NCBI RefSeq assembly: GCF_900186585.1
Contig: NZ_FYDD01000003.1
Coordinates: 248,001-312,000 of the forward strand
Direction: 5' to 3'
From: Massiliimalia timonensis
GTDB taxonomy: Bacteria > Bacillota > Clostridia > Oscillospirales > Ruminococcaceae
Length of the DNA: 64,000 nucleotides
Below are positions 8,873-17,556 of this stretch, piece after piece. The notes below the pieces were generated by a model. The model worked only from the letters and a program-made list of their open reading frames with translations, searched no databases and had not been told where the DNA came from. Position 1 is the stretch's first letter. Every line of letters begins with the position of its first letter. The position numbers and the translations under genes were made by a program.

Positions 8873-9556
8873 CTATTTTAACAGCCCTTCGCTGTTTTTG
8901 ATCAAATTTAATAAGGAAGAAGTCAGCTGCGCATAATTCTGCTGCAGTGATTCTGTAGAGATGGATAGCTTTTCGTGGTCGAATTTATACTCTTTTTTAT
9001 TTTCTGTATTTTCGATCATGGATCGAAGCCTTGCTTCGCACTGGATCATTTGTGCAGTAGTCATTTGAGAAGAAATATTCTGTGGGATCGTGAAAAGGTT
9101 GCTTTCATTTTTCGGATTGATCCGGTACAGCATCCGAAACATATGGTATACGCTGAGCATCAGGTAGTTGGAAACCTCTGTAGTGACGGCGTTTTGGTCT
9201 AGTTTCTGAAGCAGGTCAAAGATGATCGTCAGCGAATTGACGATCAGCTTTTTATTCAGCACAGGGAGGATGCTTCCACGGGAAAGACGGTTGTCTGCCG
9301 CCGTATCCGATTCGGGGAGGTCGTCCACAGAAAGGGTAGCGCCGGTGCGCTCTGGAGAACGCCCCAGCAAATAGTCGCAGGAGACGCCGTAAAAATCTGC
9401 GGTCCGCACAACAAAATCCAACCCACATTCCCGGATCCCTTTTTCATAATGAGATAATAAAGCCTGGGAGATATTCAGTTCAGCGGCAGCTTGCTTTTGA
9501 CTGATGCCCCGTTCTTTCCTCAATAGGGTGAGAATGCGAGGAAAATCGCTGTTCAC
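8873..9556 (-). CDS. XRE-family HTH transcriptional regulator
   Basis: A 227-aa protein with an N-terminal Cro/CI helix-turn-helix (residues ~7-62). The motif SQKQAAAELNISQALLSHYE is the typical recognition unit, followed by FYGVSCDYLLGRSPE, the usual end of an XRE domain. The remaining ~150 residues are helical, unrecognised and may sense a signal or dimerise. The start is GTG (9556-9554) with GGAGG nine bases upstream. It is transcribed divergently from the histidine phosphatase gene. Target genes are unknown. Confidence 0.88.
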   Translation of the reverse strand: MNSDFPRILTLLRKERGISQKQAAAELNISQALLSHYEKGIRECGLDFVVRTADFYGVSCDYLLGRSPERTGATLSVDDLPESDTAADNRLSRGSILPVLNKKLIVNSLTIIFDLLQKLDQNAVTTEVSNYLMLSVYHMFRMLYRINPKNESNLFTIPQNISSQMTTAQMIQCEARLRSMIENTENKKEYKFDHEKLSISTESLQQNYAQLTSSLLNLIKNSEGLLK

Positions 9557-9781
9557 GGTTATTCGCCTCCTTTTAAAAAGATTAACGCATAGTAAATTAT
9601 ATTATAACCGATACATTTTGTAAAGACGTTTTGCGGAAAAAGTAAAGTTTTTGTCGATAAAATTTTAAGAGAAAATTAGGCAAATAGTACAAAAAATCGC
9701 TTGTTTACAAAAAAACCACCAATTTTTCTATGGTTTCCGTTATAATAATGACGATATCTTAATGTGATTGAGGGGATCTTT

Positions 9782-10450
9782 ATGCGGACTTATAGAATCT
9801 ATCTGCTCAGGCATGGGCTGACCGATGCCAATGTGCAGGGACGTTATGTTGGAGTGACAGACATCCCGCTGTGCGAAGAGGGGAAACAGAATCTAAAAAA
9901 TATGGCGGAGCAATATGAATATCCAAATGTCGGGGCTGTTTACACAAGCCCCCTGACCCGGTGTGTACAAACGGCGGAGCTGCTTTATCCGGGCATTGAG
10001 CCGCAGGTCGTAGAACAGCTGAAGGAATATAATTTCGGAATTTATGAAAACAAAACGGTAGAAGAATTAAAAGACGATCCTAATTTTCTTGCATGGCTTT
10101 CCACGAACATGGCGCAGGCGCCGGAGGGCGGGGAGAACATGATGGAATTTGGCACCCGGATCAAGGCGGGATTCCATGAGATCGTGCTGGAGATGATGCG
10201 GCGGAAAATATCGGATGCCGCAGTTGTAACGCATGGCGGGGTGATGATGTCGCTGCTGTCCATGTGCGGGATCCCTACCCGTACGGCCGCGCAATGGGCG
10301 GTGGACAACGGGAAAGGGTATTCGGTGCTGGTAAACGCGTCGCTTTGGGGAGATTCGCAGGTGTTTGAGATCTGTGATAAGCTGCCTTACGGCACCGGCG
10401 AGGTATCTGACCCGAAGCTTTATCACTTCATTGACGTACCGGAAAAATAA
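9782..10450 (+). CDS. Histidine phosphatase family protein (phosphoglycerate-mutase-like)
   Basis: A 222-aa member of the histidine phosphatase superfamily. The catalytic RHG motif is in LLRHGLTDANVQGRYVG, the second Arg in YTSPLTRCVQTAELL, and the later His in VVTHGGVMMSLLSMCG. Such proteins act as cofactor-dependent phosphoglycerate mutases, alpha-ribazole phosphatases or general sugar phosphatases. The sequence does not decide which, and no cobalamin genes are nearby. The ATG at 9782 follows GAGGGG; an in-frame upstream GTG at 9764 is less likely. Confidence 0.85.
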   Translation: MRTYRIYLLRHGLTDANVQGRYVGVTDIPLCEEGKQNLKNMAEQYEYPNVGAVYTSPLTRCVQTAELLYPGIEPQVVEQLKEYNFGIYENKTVEELKDDPNFLAWLSTNMAQAPEGGENMMEFGTRIKAGFHEIVLEMMRRKISDAAVVTHGGVMMSLLSMCGIPTRTAAQWAVDNGKGYSVLVNASLWGDSQVFEICDKLPYGTGEVSDPKLYHFIDVPEK

Positions 10451-10489
10451 CGGAAAATCCTCGATTTTGCGGGAATTGGATCGGATTAG

Positions 10490-10518
10490 TTGACATCGTG
10501 GGTGAGCTTTGCTAAAAT
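10490..10518 (+). promoter_or_regulatory. Sigma-70-type promoter for the proBA operon
   Basis: TTGACA (10490-10495), 17-base spacer, TAAAAT (10513-10518). This near-consensus promoter lies 66 bases upstream of the first gene of the four-gene proline operon. Confidence 0.8.
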
Positions 10519-10583
10519 AAATAAGATAAGGGATTCTTTCTGTCAAAAAAAGGCCCCCTTAGATAGAAAAGGAACGATGGAAA

Positions 10584-11396
10584 ATGGATCAAGACAAAGG
10601 CTTATATCAAAACGGCTTTTTTGTTTTAAAAAATCATGTTACCCGCATGACTGCGGTCAGTATGAGTATGATTGCGCTGATGTTCCTTTTCGCGCTTATT
10701 TCCCAGCTGATCGGCATGAACTATGAGATTCGGTACCGTGCGATCTGGACCGAGGAAAGCCTCCTTACCAAGGAATGGGCTTTTTTGATTGTCGGCGCGC
10801 TTTTGTTCTGCGCAGTGGTATTCCCTTTTGAGTTAGGAATACGCCGGTGGTTTTATGGGGTTTCCGTTGGGAAAGAATGGCCTTTGCGGTATATTTTTTC
10901 CATGTTTGATACCCCCAGGATGTATAGAAAAGCCCTGTGGCTGCGTTTGTCACTAGGAATGAAGAAACTGTTCTGGTATATTGTATGCTTACTGCCAAGC
11001 TTTTTGGTAAAGGGCTTGCTGGAGGTTTTGTCCTATCCGGGCAATGCGTTGCTGGGTACATTGTACGGGATGCTGTATGTAATATGGATCCTGTTTATGA
11101 TTGGCGGTTTTGTTCTTGCGTTTTATCTAAATTTAAAATATTATCTGGTTTATTATTTATGGTTTGAAACACCTTCTTTAAAAATGAGTGAAGCCGTGCG
11201 TTTATCCGCCCGCTGTATGAGGGGCAGGAGGCGCAAGGCCCTAACTGCTTATTTCGCGTTGATTCCCCTGGTGTTGGCAAGTGTTTTGGTTTTTCCGATC
11301 ATTGCGCTGATTCCCGCCGCGTACATTTTAAGTTCCTTGCAGGGGCGGGAGATCTTAGAGCTTGGACAGAAGGATGGTAAAGTGTGTCTGGATTAA
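10584..11396 (+). CDS. Integral membrane protein of unknown function
   Basis: A 270-aa hydrophobic protein with about five to six membrane helices, for example the segments starting MTAVSMSMIALMFLF, WAFLIVGALLFCAVV, LFWYIVCLLPSFLV, LYVIWILFMIGGFVL and FALIPLVLASVLVF. A basic amphipathic loop (ARCMRGRRRKALTAYF) precedes the last helix. I do not recognise a family with certainty; the layout recalls DUF975-type membrane proteins. It is the first gene of the operon and overlaps proB by 13 bases, so it is translationally coupled to proline synthesis genes. A functional link to proline is not established. Confidence 0.7.
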   Translation: MDQDKGLYQNGFFVLKNHVTRMTAVSMSMIALMFLFALISQLIGMNYEIRYRAIWTEESLLTKEWAFLIVGALLFCAVVFPFELGIRRWFYGVSVGKEWPLRYIFSMFDTPRMYRKALWLRLSLGMKKLFWYIVCLLPSFLVKGLLEVLSYPGNALLGTLYGMLYVIWILFMIGGFVLAFYLNLKYYLVYYLWFETPSLKMSEAVRLSARCMRGRRRKALTAYFALIPLVLASVLVFPIIALIPAAYILSSLQGREILELGQKDGKVCLD

Positions 11397-12193
11397 AAGA
11401 TTCAAAACGGATCGTTGTTAAGGTGGGGACCTCGTCCCTGACCTATCCGAATGGAGCGTTGAGCATCCGCCGGATCGAGCTGCTGGTGAAAGTGCTGGCA
11501 GACCTAAAAAATTCAGGAAAAGAGATCGTACTGGTATCATCTGGGGCGATTGGGGTTGGCGTAGGCGAACTGGGCCTGCGCGAACGCCCGTCTGACACGC
11601 CGACAAAACAGGCGTGTGCCGCGGTAGGGCAGTGCGAACTGATGTATATTTATGATAAGCTGTTTGCAGAACACCGCCACAAGGTGGCGCAGGTGCTTTT
11701 GACACAGGACACTATCAAAGATGATTATCGGAAAACCAATGTCACCAATACCTTTGAACGGCTTTTAGAATTGGGCGTTGTGCCGATTGTAAACGAAAAC
11801 GATACCGTATCTGTCGAAGAGATCGAGTTTGGTGACAACGATACGCTTTCCGCGATCGTCGGGAAGCTGTGCAATACGCAGTTGCTGGTGATCCTGTCTG
11901 ATATTGACGGACTTTATGATAAGGATCCGCACCGTTATCCGGATGCCAAGATGATCCCCTATGTTCCTTCTGTAACACAGGAGATCCGGGAGCTGGCCGG
12001 GGGAAGAGGCTCTTCTTTGGGAACCGGTGGGATGGTGACCAAGCTGAATGCAGCGGAGCTTGCCAACGGCTATGGGTTCCCGATGGTGATTTTAAACGGG
12101 CAAAAACCGGAAGCTTTATATGATTTGTTTGATGGAAAAACCGTGGGGACTCAGTTTGGTTCTCTACAGAACGGAACAGGTTCCGACCAATAA
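11384..12193 (+). CDS. proB: Glutamate 5-kinase, short form without PUA domain
   Basis: ProB (269 aa) phosphorylates glutamate to gamma-glutamyl phosphate, the first step of proline biosynthesis. The amino-acid-kinase fold motifs are KVGTSSLTYPNG, VSSGAIGVGVGELG, PIVNENDTVSVEE and GDNDTLSAIVG, then LSDIDGLYDKDP and GTGGMVTKLNAA. The C-terminal PUA domain of the E. coli enzyme (367 aa) is missing, as in many Firmicutes. The start is a GTG with AAGGATGG upstream, inside the end of the preceding gene. proA follows 14 bases downstream. Confidence 0.95.
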   Translation: MSGLKDSKRIVVKVGTSSLTYPNGALSIRRIELLVKVLADLKNSGKEIVLVSSGAIGVGVGELGLRERPSDTPTKQACAAVGQCELMYIYDKLFAEHRHKVAQVLLTQDTIKDDYRKTNVTNTFERLLELGVVPIVNENDTVSVEEIEFGDNDTLSAIVGKLCNTQLLVILSDIDGLYDKDPHRYPDAKMIPYVPSVTQEIRELAGGRGSSLGTGGMVTKLNAAELANGYGFPMVILNGQKPEALYDLFDGKTVGTQFGSLQNGTGSDQ

Positions 12194-12207
12194 GGGAGGT
12201 TTAGAAG

Positions 12208-13461
12208 ATGGCTTCTGAACTGATTTATGAATTAGGGCACCGCGCTAAATGTGCCAGTGCTTCGCTGGCAGTTGTGGGGACAGCCCAGAAAAACAGGGCG
12301 CTGCTTCTCATTGCAGAGGAATTGGAAGCGCGGAGCGGCGCAGTTTTAGCAGAAAACGAAAAGGATGTCCAGGCGGCGGCAGAGCACGGGATCTCTCAGG
12401 TAATGATCGACCGGCTTCGCTTGTCCGAGGCTAGGATCCGTGACATCGCACAGGCGGTGCGGCATGTTGTAGATCTGGAAGACCCTGTTGGGGTGGTAGA
12501 TCATGGACGTACTTTGCCAAACGGATTAAACATCCTTTGCAAACGGGTCCCGATGGGCGTGGTCGGGATGATTTACGAATCCCGTCCGAATGTGACCGTA
12601 GACGCGGCGGCACTGTGTTTGAAATCCTCGAATGCAGTGATCCTGCGCGGAGGAAAGGAAGCGATCCACACCAACATCATATTGGTGGAATTGATGCGTT
12701 CCGCACTGGCGAAAGCCGGGCTTGATCCGGACTGCATCTGTCTTTTGACAGAGCTTTCCAGAGAAGAAACCGTGAAAATGATGAAGATGAACGAGTACCT
12801 GGATGTCCTGATCCCGCGGGGCGGGGCAGGGCTGATCCAAACCGTTGTGCAAAACGCCACCGTTCCGGTGATCGAAACCGGGGTGGGAAACTGCCATGTA
12901 TATGTGGATGCTTCCGCTGATTTGGAGATGGCAGTCAGGATCGCAGATAATGCGAAAACAAGCCGTCCGTCGGTATGCAATGCCTGCGAAAGCCTGCTGG
13001 TTCACAAGGACATTGCGGCGGCATTTTTACCTAAGGCAGCGGCGGCTTTTGCGGCGCATGACGTCGTGATCTATGGATGCGACCGTACCAGAGAGATCCT
13101 GGGCGGGAAGGTGCTAAAGGCTACTCCGGCAGAATATGCCAAAGAATTTTTGGATTACAAGGTCTCGGTTCGGGTGGTCGATGATCTGGAGCAGGCGATT
13201 GAACACATTGCCCAGTATACGACCCATCATTCGGAGTGCATTGTGACCAACAGCTACCAAAATGTGCAGGAATTTACTGCGCGGGTGGATGCTGCCGCTG
13301 TTTATGTCAACGCTTCGACCCGTTATACAGACGGGGGAGAGTTTGGGCTTGGCGCTGAGATCGGTATCTCGACTCAGAAATTACATGCGCGCGGCCCAAT
13401 GGGACTGCGGGAATTGACTACCGTAAAATATATCGTGACCGGGAATGGTCAGATCAGATAG
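12208..13461 (+). CDS. proA: Gamma-glutamyl phosphate reductase
   Basis: ProA (417 aa) reduces gamma-glutamyl phosphate with NADPH to glutamate-5-semialdehyde. It belongs to the aldehyde dehydrogenase superfamily. The catalytic Cys lies in TSRPSVCNACESLLV, and other signatures are PMGVVGMIYESRPNVT, LRGGKEA, PRGGAGLI and the C-terminal GLGAEIGISTQKLHARGPMGL. GGGAGG precedes the ATG. ProC, the final enzyme of the pathway, is not in the window. The next gene starts 20 bases downstream and is probably co-transcribed. Confidence 0.96.
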   Translation: MASELIYELGHRAKCASASLAVVGTAQKNRALLLIAEELEARSGAVLAENEKDVQAAAEHGISQVMIDRLRLSEARIRDIAQAVRHVVDLEDPVGVVDHGRTLPNGLNILCKRVPMGVVGMIYESRPNVTVDAAALCLKSSNAVILRGGKEAIHTNIILVELMRSALAKAGLDPDCICLLTELSREETVKMMKMNEYLDVLIPRGGAGLIQTVVQNATVPVIETGVGNCHVYVDASADLEMAVRIADNAKTSRPSVCNACESLLVHKDIAAAFLPKAAAAFAAHDVVIYGCDRTREILGGKVLKATPAEYAKEFLDYKVSVRVVDDLEQAIEHIAQYTTHHSECIVTNSYQNVQEFTARVDAAAVYVNASTRYTDGGEFGLGAEIGISTQKLHARGPMGLRELTTVKYIVTGNGQIR

Positions 13462-13481
13462 AACATTACAGGAGGCAGTTT

Positions 13482-15611
13482 ATGTCAGATTTTGGAAAAG
13501 ACAAGGACCAGGAACTGGGCATGAGTATGGACGACATTGACCGTTTGTTTGACGATGCGGAACTTGACCGGATGTTAAACGACAATGATGTCGATTCTTT
13601 GATTGACTCAGAAGACTTTAAAGATTTGCTGAATGCAGACGATCTTGACAGTATCCTGAACGCGGTCCACAAAAGAGCCGGGGAAGAGCCGGAAACAAAG
13701 GAACCGCCCAAACCGCTGCGTATTCCTGTGGAAGAGCAGCCGCAGGCGCAGCAGGAGGAGCTGCAGCATAGTGTAAAAGAACCGGAAGCCGAGCCGCAGC
13801 TGGAACAGGAACCAGCGGAACAAGAACCGGTTCCCGCACAGCCGCAAGTTCCGCCGGTATCGAATAACCGGCCAAAATATCAGGAACGGTTCCGCTCTTT
13901 TACTGTAGAGATCGACCGCAGCGAGGTAGAAGCGCTTGCTCAAAAGCAGGCCCAGCAGCGTGCGGCTATTGAGAAAGAGCAGCAAGAGGAAACTCCGGTG
14001 GCCGAGCAACCGGTTGCGGAAGCGGCTGAAGCTTCGGCGGAACAGCCGAAAAAGCAGGAAACTCCGAAGGCAGAAATTGACGAGGTGTTTGGGATCGCGA
14101 TCCCAAATGCAAAAGCGGAGCATGTAAAAAAACAGGAAATACCTGCTGGGGAAGAAGAAAAAATGGAGCCGATTGAAACTGCCGGCTCCCCGGCTGAAAC
14201 AGCAGAAAAACCGGAAGAAAAAACTTCTGGTGAAAATCTGGAGGATTTGGATATTGACGCCCTGATCCGGGAGATCCAATCGGAGGTTTCCGATTTTGAT
14301 TGGGGCGGATTGAGCTTTTTGCATGATGAGGCACAGGAAACGGCGGAAAGGGCAGAGGAACAGCCAGCGCCAGAGACCTCAGAAGAGCCTAAGCAAGAAG
14401 AAATGCCAAAAACGGCGAGGCAGCCTGTTTCTGTGGTAGAAACACCGGAACAGAAAAAAGCGCCTGCCCCGGAAAAGGAAGAGGAAAAACAGGAAGAGCC
14501 TGTACCACAAAATTTGACGCAGGAGATTCCTGCTGTTCAGAAACTGGTCGATGTTCCAGATGAAGCAGAAAAGGGAAATACCTTTGAGATCGAAATCCCG
14601 AAGCACAGCATAGAAGAGATACCTAAAAATCCGGTAACCGGGACTTTTGAGATCCAGATCCCTGATGAGACACTGGCGGCTCCGGCGGTTATTGACGAGC
14701 CAGCGGCAGAAGAGGCCAAAAAGGCTGAGCCGGAACCGCAGCGGGAAGCAGAAAAAGAAAGTGCTAAACAAGAGGAAGCCACCTCGTTAAAAATTGACCC
14801 GGCTGAGCTTCCTTCCCAGCGTACAGACGGGAAGAAACACCGGTTTGCTCTGTTAGGGGTAGTTATGACTTTGCTCGCAGTGGTCGGGGTCATCGCGGTT
14901 GGATATTTTGGCTGGGGCGCTGTCAGCGACATTTTCTCTCAGAAGAGTGTGAAAGAAGAGTTTAATAAGATCACCTATCCGTTGGTGGTGGTTGATGTGC
15001 CGACCTTTGAAAGTGTGGACAAGCTGGACAGCAAGGTCGTAATTGCCGCAGGAATTTGGAATTTCATGATGAATGAGGAAAATAAGGACAAGTACCAGCA
15101 GGATGACTTTGGTACCATGACAGTTCCGGATACGGATATTGAAGTGTATATCCGAAAATTATTTGGTACGAATGTGGAAATTGTCCACCAACAGCTTGCT
15201 GATACGGACTTTACCGTCATGTACGACGAGGACAAGCATCTGTACTATATTCCTGAAATGCCGCAGGTGCTGCCATACGCTCCAAGCGTACAGTCTGTAA
15301 CGCACAGCGGGGACGATTATGTCGTAGAGGTAGGATATATCCTGCCGGGACCATTTTGGGATATCACAGAGAATGCGCAAAGCGGAGAGATCAATAAAAC
15401 CATGATCTACCATTACCAGAAAACGAAGGATGGGGATTATTGGATCCAATCGGTAGAGAACGGAAATCTTGATTTGGACAACACCTCTGTTCCAGCAGAG
15501 GAGACAAGCGAAGAAAGTATAAATTCTGAAGCTGGAACCGAAAATTCCAGCCAGGATACATCTTCCGAAACGACAACTTCGGAAACTTCTTCAGAAGCAA
15601 AAGCTGAATAA
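13482..15611 (+). CDS. Long acidic, low-complexity single-pass membrane protein of unknown function
   Basis: A 709-aa protein that I do not recognise. Residues 1-65 are Asp/Leu rich with amphipathic units such as DSEDFKDLLNADDLDSILNA. Residues ~65-445 are extremely rich in Glu, Pro, Ala, Gln and Lys and look disordered. They contain short repeated islands, for example TFEIEIPKHSIEEIP and TFEIQIPDETLAAP, and VFGIAIPNAKAE. One membrane helix follows at about residues 453-478, then a ~180-residue folded extracytoplasmic domain and a Ser/Thr/Glu tail. The start has AGGAGG upstream. It is the last gene of the proBA operon and ends at a strong terminator. The repeated islands could be docking motifs, which is inference. 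Confidence 0.75.
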   Translation: MSDFGKDKDQELGMSMDDIDRLFDDAELDRMLNDNDVDSLIDSEDFKDLLNADDLDSILNAVHKRAGEEPETKEPPKPLRIPVEEQPQAQQEELQHSVKEPEAEPQLEQEPAEQEPVPAQPQVPPVSNNRPKYQERFRSFTVEIDRSEVEALAQKQAQQRAAIEKEQQEETPVAEQPVAEAAEASAEQPKKQETPKAEIDEVFGIAIPNAKAEHVKKQEIPAGEEEKMEPIETAGSPAETAEKPEEKTSGENLEDLDIDALIREIQSEVSDFDWGGLSFLHDEAQETAERAEEQPAPETSEEPKQEEMPKTARQPVSVVETPEQKKAPAPEKEEEKQEEPVPQNLTQEIPAVQKLVDVPDEAEKGNTFEIEIPKHSIEEIPKNPVTGTFEIQIPDETLAAPAVIDEPAAEEAKKAEPEPQREAEKESAKQEEATSLKIDPAELPSQRTDGKKHRFALLGVVMTLLAVVGVIAVGYFGWGAVSDIFSQKSVKEEFNKITYPLVVVDVPTFESVDKLDSKVVIAAGIWNFMMNEENKDKYQQDDFGTMTVPDTDIEVYIRKLFGTNVEIVHQQLADTDFTVMYDEDKHLYYIPEMPQVLPYAPSVQSVTHSGDDYVVEVGYILPGPFWDITENAQSGEINKTMIYHYQKTKDGDYWIQSVENGNLDLDNTSVPAEETSEESINSEAGTENSSQDTSSETTTSETSSEAKAE

Positions 15612-15615
15612 GCAG

Positions 15616-15655
15616 ACAAAGACGGCTTTCGACAAGGGTTGAAAGCCGTCTTTGT
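15616..15655 (+). terminator. Strong intrinsic terminator of the proBA operon
   Basis: A 15-bp stem (ACAAAGACGGCTTTC and its complement) with a 10-base loop. The downstream T tract (TTTGTT) is partly within the stem. Confidence 0.8.
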
Positions 15656-15708
15656 TATAGTATACAAGATGTTTTTCATCCATATGTGATCGTTGTGGAG
15701 AACAGATA

Positions 15709-15737
15709 TTGACTTTTGATTTATTTAGAGATATACT
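15709..15737 (+). promoter_or_regulatory. Promoter for the LtaS-like gene
   Basis: TTGACT (15709-15714), 17-base spacer, TATACT (15732-15737). A perfect inverted repeat follows immediately downstream. Confidence 0.75.
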
Positions 15738-15739
15738 AA

Positions 15740-15762
15740 CTGTACTACAACAATTAGTACAG
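15740..15762 (+). promoter_or_regulatory. Inverted repeat at the transcription start, possible operator
   Basis: CTGTACTA, a 7-base spacer, then TAGTACAG. The arms are perfect 8-base complements, beginning 2 bases after the -10 hexamer. The position fits either a repressor operator or a hairpin at the 5' end of the mRNA. Confidence 0.5.
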
Positions 15763-15796
15763 TGTGGGCAAATTTGGAAGAAAGGCGGGAAACAGA

Positions 15797-17542
15797 TTGC
15801 AAGCTCGATTGACACGATTCAGAGAACAAAGACCTACTAAGATTACAGCTATGATTTTAGCATGCTTGTTTCCTTTATGTTTAGTTTTAATGGCCGAGGT
15901 GAACCAAAGCGGCGATTGGGGGATCATCGGAAAATTATTTCTGGAAACCCCTGGCATACTGCTGTTTGACGTATTGGTCGTTGTGTTCCTTTACGGGATT
16001 TTAAGCTTGCTGTTCCGGCGGTTCGCACCCGCAGCTGCCGTAACCAGCCTGTTTTGGTACACGGTTTCCTGCATAGAGTTTTACCGTTACCAGTCCAGCG
16101 GTTCCCATTTTACCTTATATGATTTGAGCGTGGTAACAAACCTTGGAGATGTGATGGAATTTGCAGAGATCCATCTCTATGCGTTTCAGTTTATCACCTT
16201 GCTGGTTTTGGCTCTTTATTGTGCGGGCCTGTTTTTTTTGAATCCAAAAATCCCAGTAACAAAACGACATATTATTCCAGGCTGTTCCAGTTGTTTGATG
16301 ATCGCGGTCCTGTTTGTGCTCTTTCCGGGATTTTCTTCCACAGTTTATGATGTATTTGGGATAGAGCATGGTGGGATCAACAACAACTTTGTTCAGGAAG
16401 AAAAATTTGAACAGAACAGTATGATTGCGTTTTTAGTGGAAAATCTTTCTGACGTGATCCAAACGACAAATATTCAGGCGCCGGATAACTATTCGGAAGA
16501 ATCAATAGAAACATTGAGCGTTAACCCGGTGGATACCAAGCCCCAGACCTCGGTAAAGCCGAATGTGATTACGATCATGAGCGAATCCTATGCGGATTTC
16601 CGAGTGTTTGAGGATTTGCAGATCGAAGACTCTTATTATAAAAATTTTGATCAGTTCCGTAAGGAAGGTTTTTCCGGGAATGCGATCGTACCGACTTTTG
16701 GCGGATATACGGTCCGAACAGAATTTGAACTTCAGTTTGGGCTTCCGATCAAATCTTTGAACGGCACAGTATCCCCTCAGAAACTGATGACAGAGGAAGA
16801 ACAAACAACGGTTGCTTCCTATTATCGCTCTGAGGGGTACTCTACGACCTATATCCATCCGTATACCTCAAAGCTTTACCGTCGGGCAGAATTATATCCT
16901 TATTTTGGATATGACCGGCTATATTTTGAAGATTCGTTTATTAATCCAGGCCGGTTCCATGGGTATATTGACGATCAGTCTGCTTATGAAAAGGCTGTGG
17001 AGCAGATTTTAATTGATGAGAAGCCAAGCTATATCCATTTGACTACGATGCAGAACCATATGCCTTATCATACAGGTTCAAAAAGCGAATTCGATTATTA
17101 TATGGACGGTGTCGCGCAAACGGATGAGGCGCTTGGAAAACTGATGGAAGAATTAAAGCAGATTGATGAACCAACGATCGTCCTTTATGTGGGGGATCAT
17201 TATCCAAGCTTTACGGAAAACTACAGCGTATATGACCGGCTTTCTATCGACGCGTCGAATTGCCGTACCATGTATCAGCAGCATTATTTTGTGTGGAGCA
17301 ACTATGACTTCCAGTTTGATACGAACGGCGAAGAATACGTTTCATCCTTTTATCTGCCTTGGCTTTTGATTGACAAGATCGGGCTGTCAAAAAATGAGAT
17401 CATTGATATTATGTTGGAGCAGTTCCAAAAGGACCCGGTTTATACCATGGAATTTCAGAGTGAATACAGCAATGAGGTGCTGGACACCCTGACCTATGAT
17501 TTGATCGTAGGGGACAAGTTCTCCAATTATTACCTGCGCTGA
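15797..17542 (+). CDS. LTA-synthase-family phosphoglycerol transferase / sulfatase-fold membrane protein
   Basis: A ~581-aa membrane enzyme of the LtaS/alkaline phosphatase superfamily. About five membrane helices fill the first ~200 residues, and an extracellular catalytic domain follows. Visible motifs are NVITIMSESYADF (metal-binding Glu), GGYTVRTEFELQFG with the nucleophilic Thr position, YIHPYTSKLYRR and the metal-binding YVGDHYPSF. These enzymes move glycerol phosphate from phosphatidylglycerol to teichoic or other glycopolymers. I placed the start at TTG 15797 because AAGGCGGG lies 7 bases upstream. The longer frame from GTG 15764 has no ribosome site and overlaps the inverted repeat. 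Co-transcribed with the downstream reductase. Confidence 0.82.
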   Translation: MQARLTRFREQRPTKITAMILACLFPLCLVLMAEVNQSGDWGIIGKLFLETPGILLFDVLVVVFLYGILSLLFRRFAPAAAVTSLFWYTVSCIEFYRYQSSGSHFTLYDLSVVTNLGDVMEFAEIHLYAFQFITLLVLALYCAGLFFLNPKIPVTKRHIIPGCSSCLMIAVLFVLFPGFSSTVYDVFGIEHGGINNNFVQEEKFEQNSMIAFLVENLSDVIQTTNIQAPDNYSEESIETLSVNPVDTKPQTSVKPNVITIMSESYADFRVFEDLQIEDSYYKNFDQFRKEGFSGNAIVPTFGGYTVRTEFELQFGLPIKSLNGTVSPQKLMTEEEQTTVASYYRSEGYSTTYIHPYTSKLYRRAELYPYFGYDRLYFEDSFINPGRFHGYIDDQSAYEKAVEQILIDEKPSYIHLTTMQNHMPYHTGSKSEFDYYMDGVAQTDEALGKLMEELKQIDEPTIVLYVGDHYPSFTENYSVYDRLSIDASNCRTMYQQHYFVWSNYDFQFDTNGEEYVSSFYLPWLLIDKIGLSKNEIIDIMLEQFQKDPVYTMEFQSEYSNEVLDTLTYDLIVGDKFSNYYLR

Positions 17543-17556
17543 CGGAGGTTCAAACA

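Noticed and set aside
13608-14324. Long frames opposite the acidic protein gene
   Set aside because: They are Arg/Phe/Leu-rich mirror images of a Glu/Gln/Lys-rich gene, a common artefact of biased codons.
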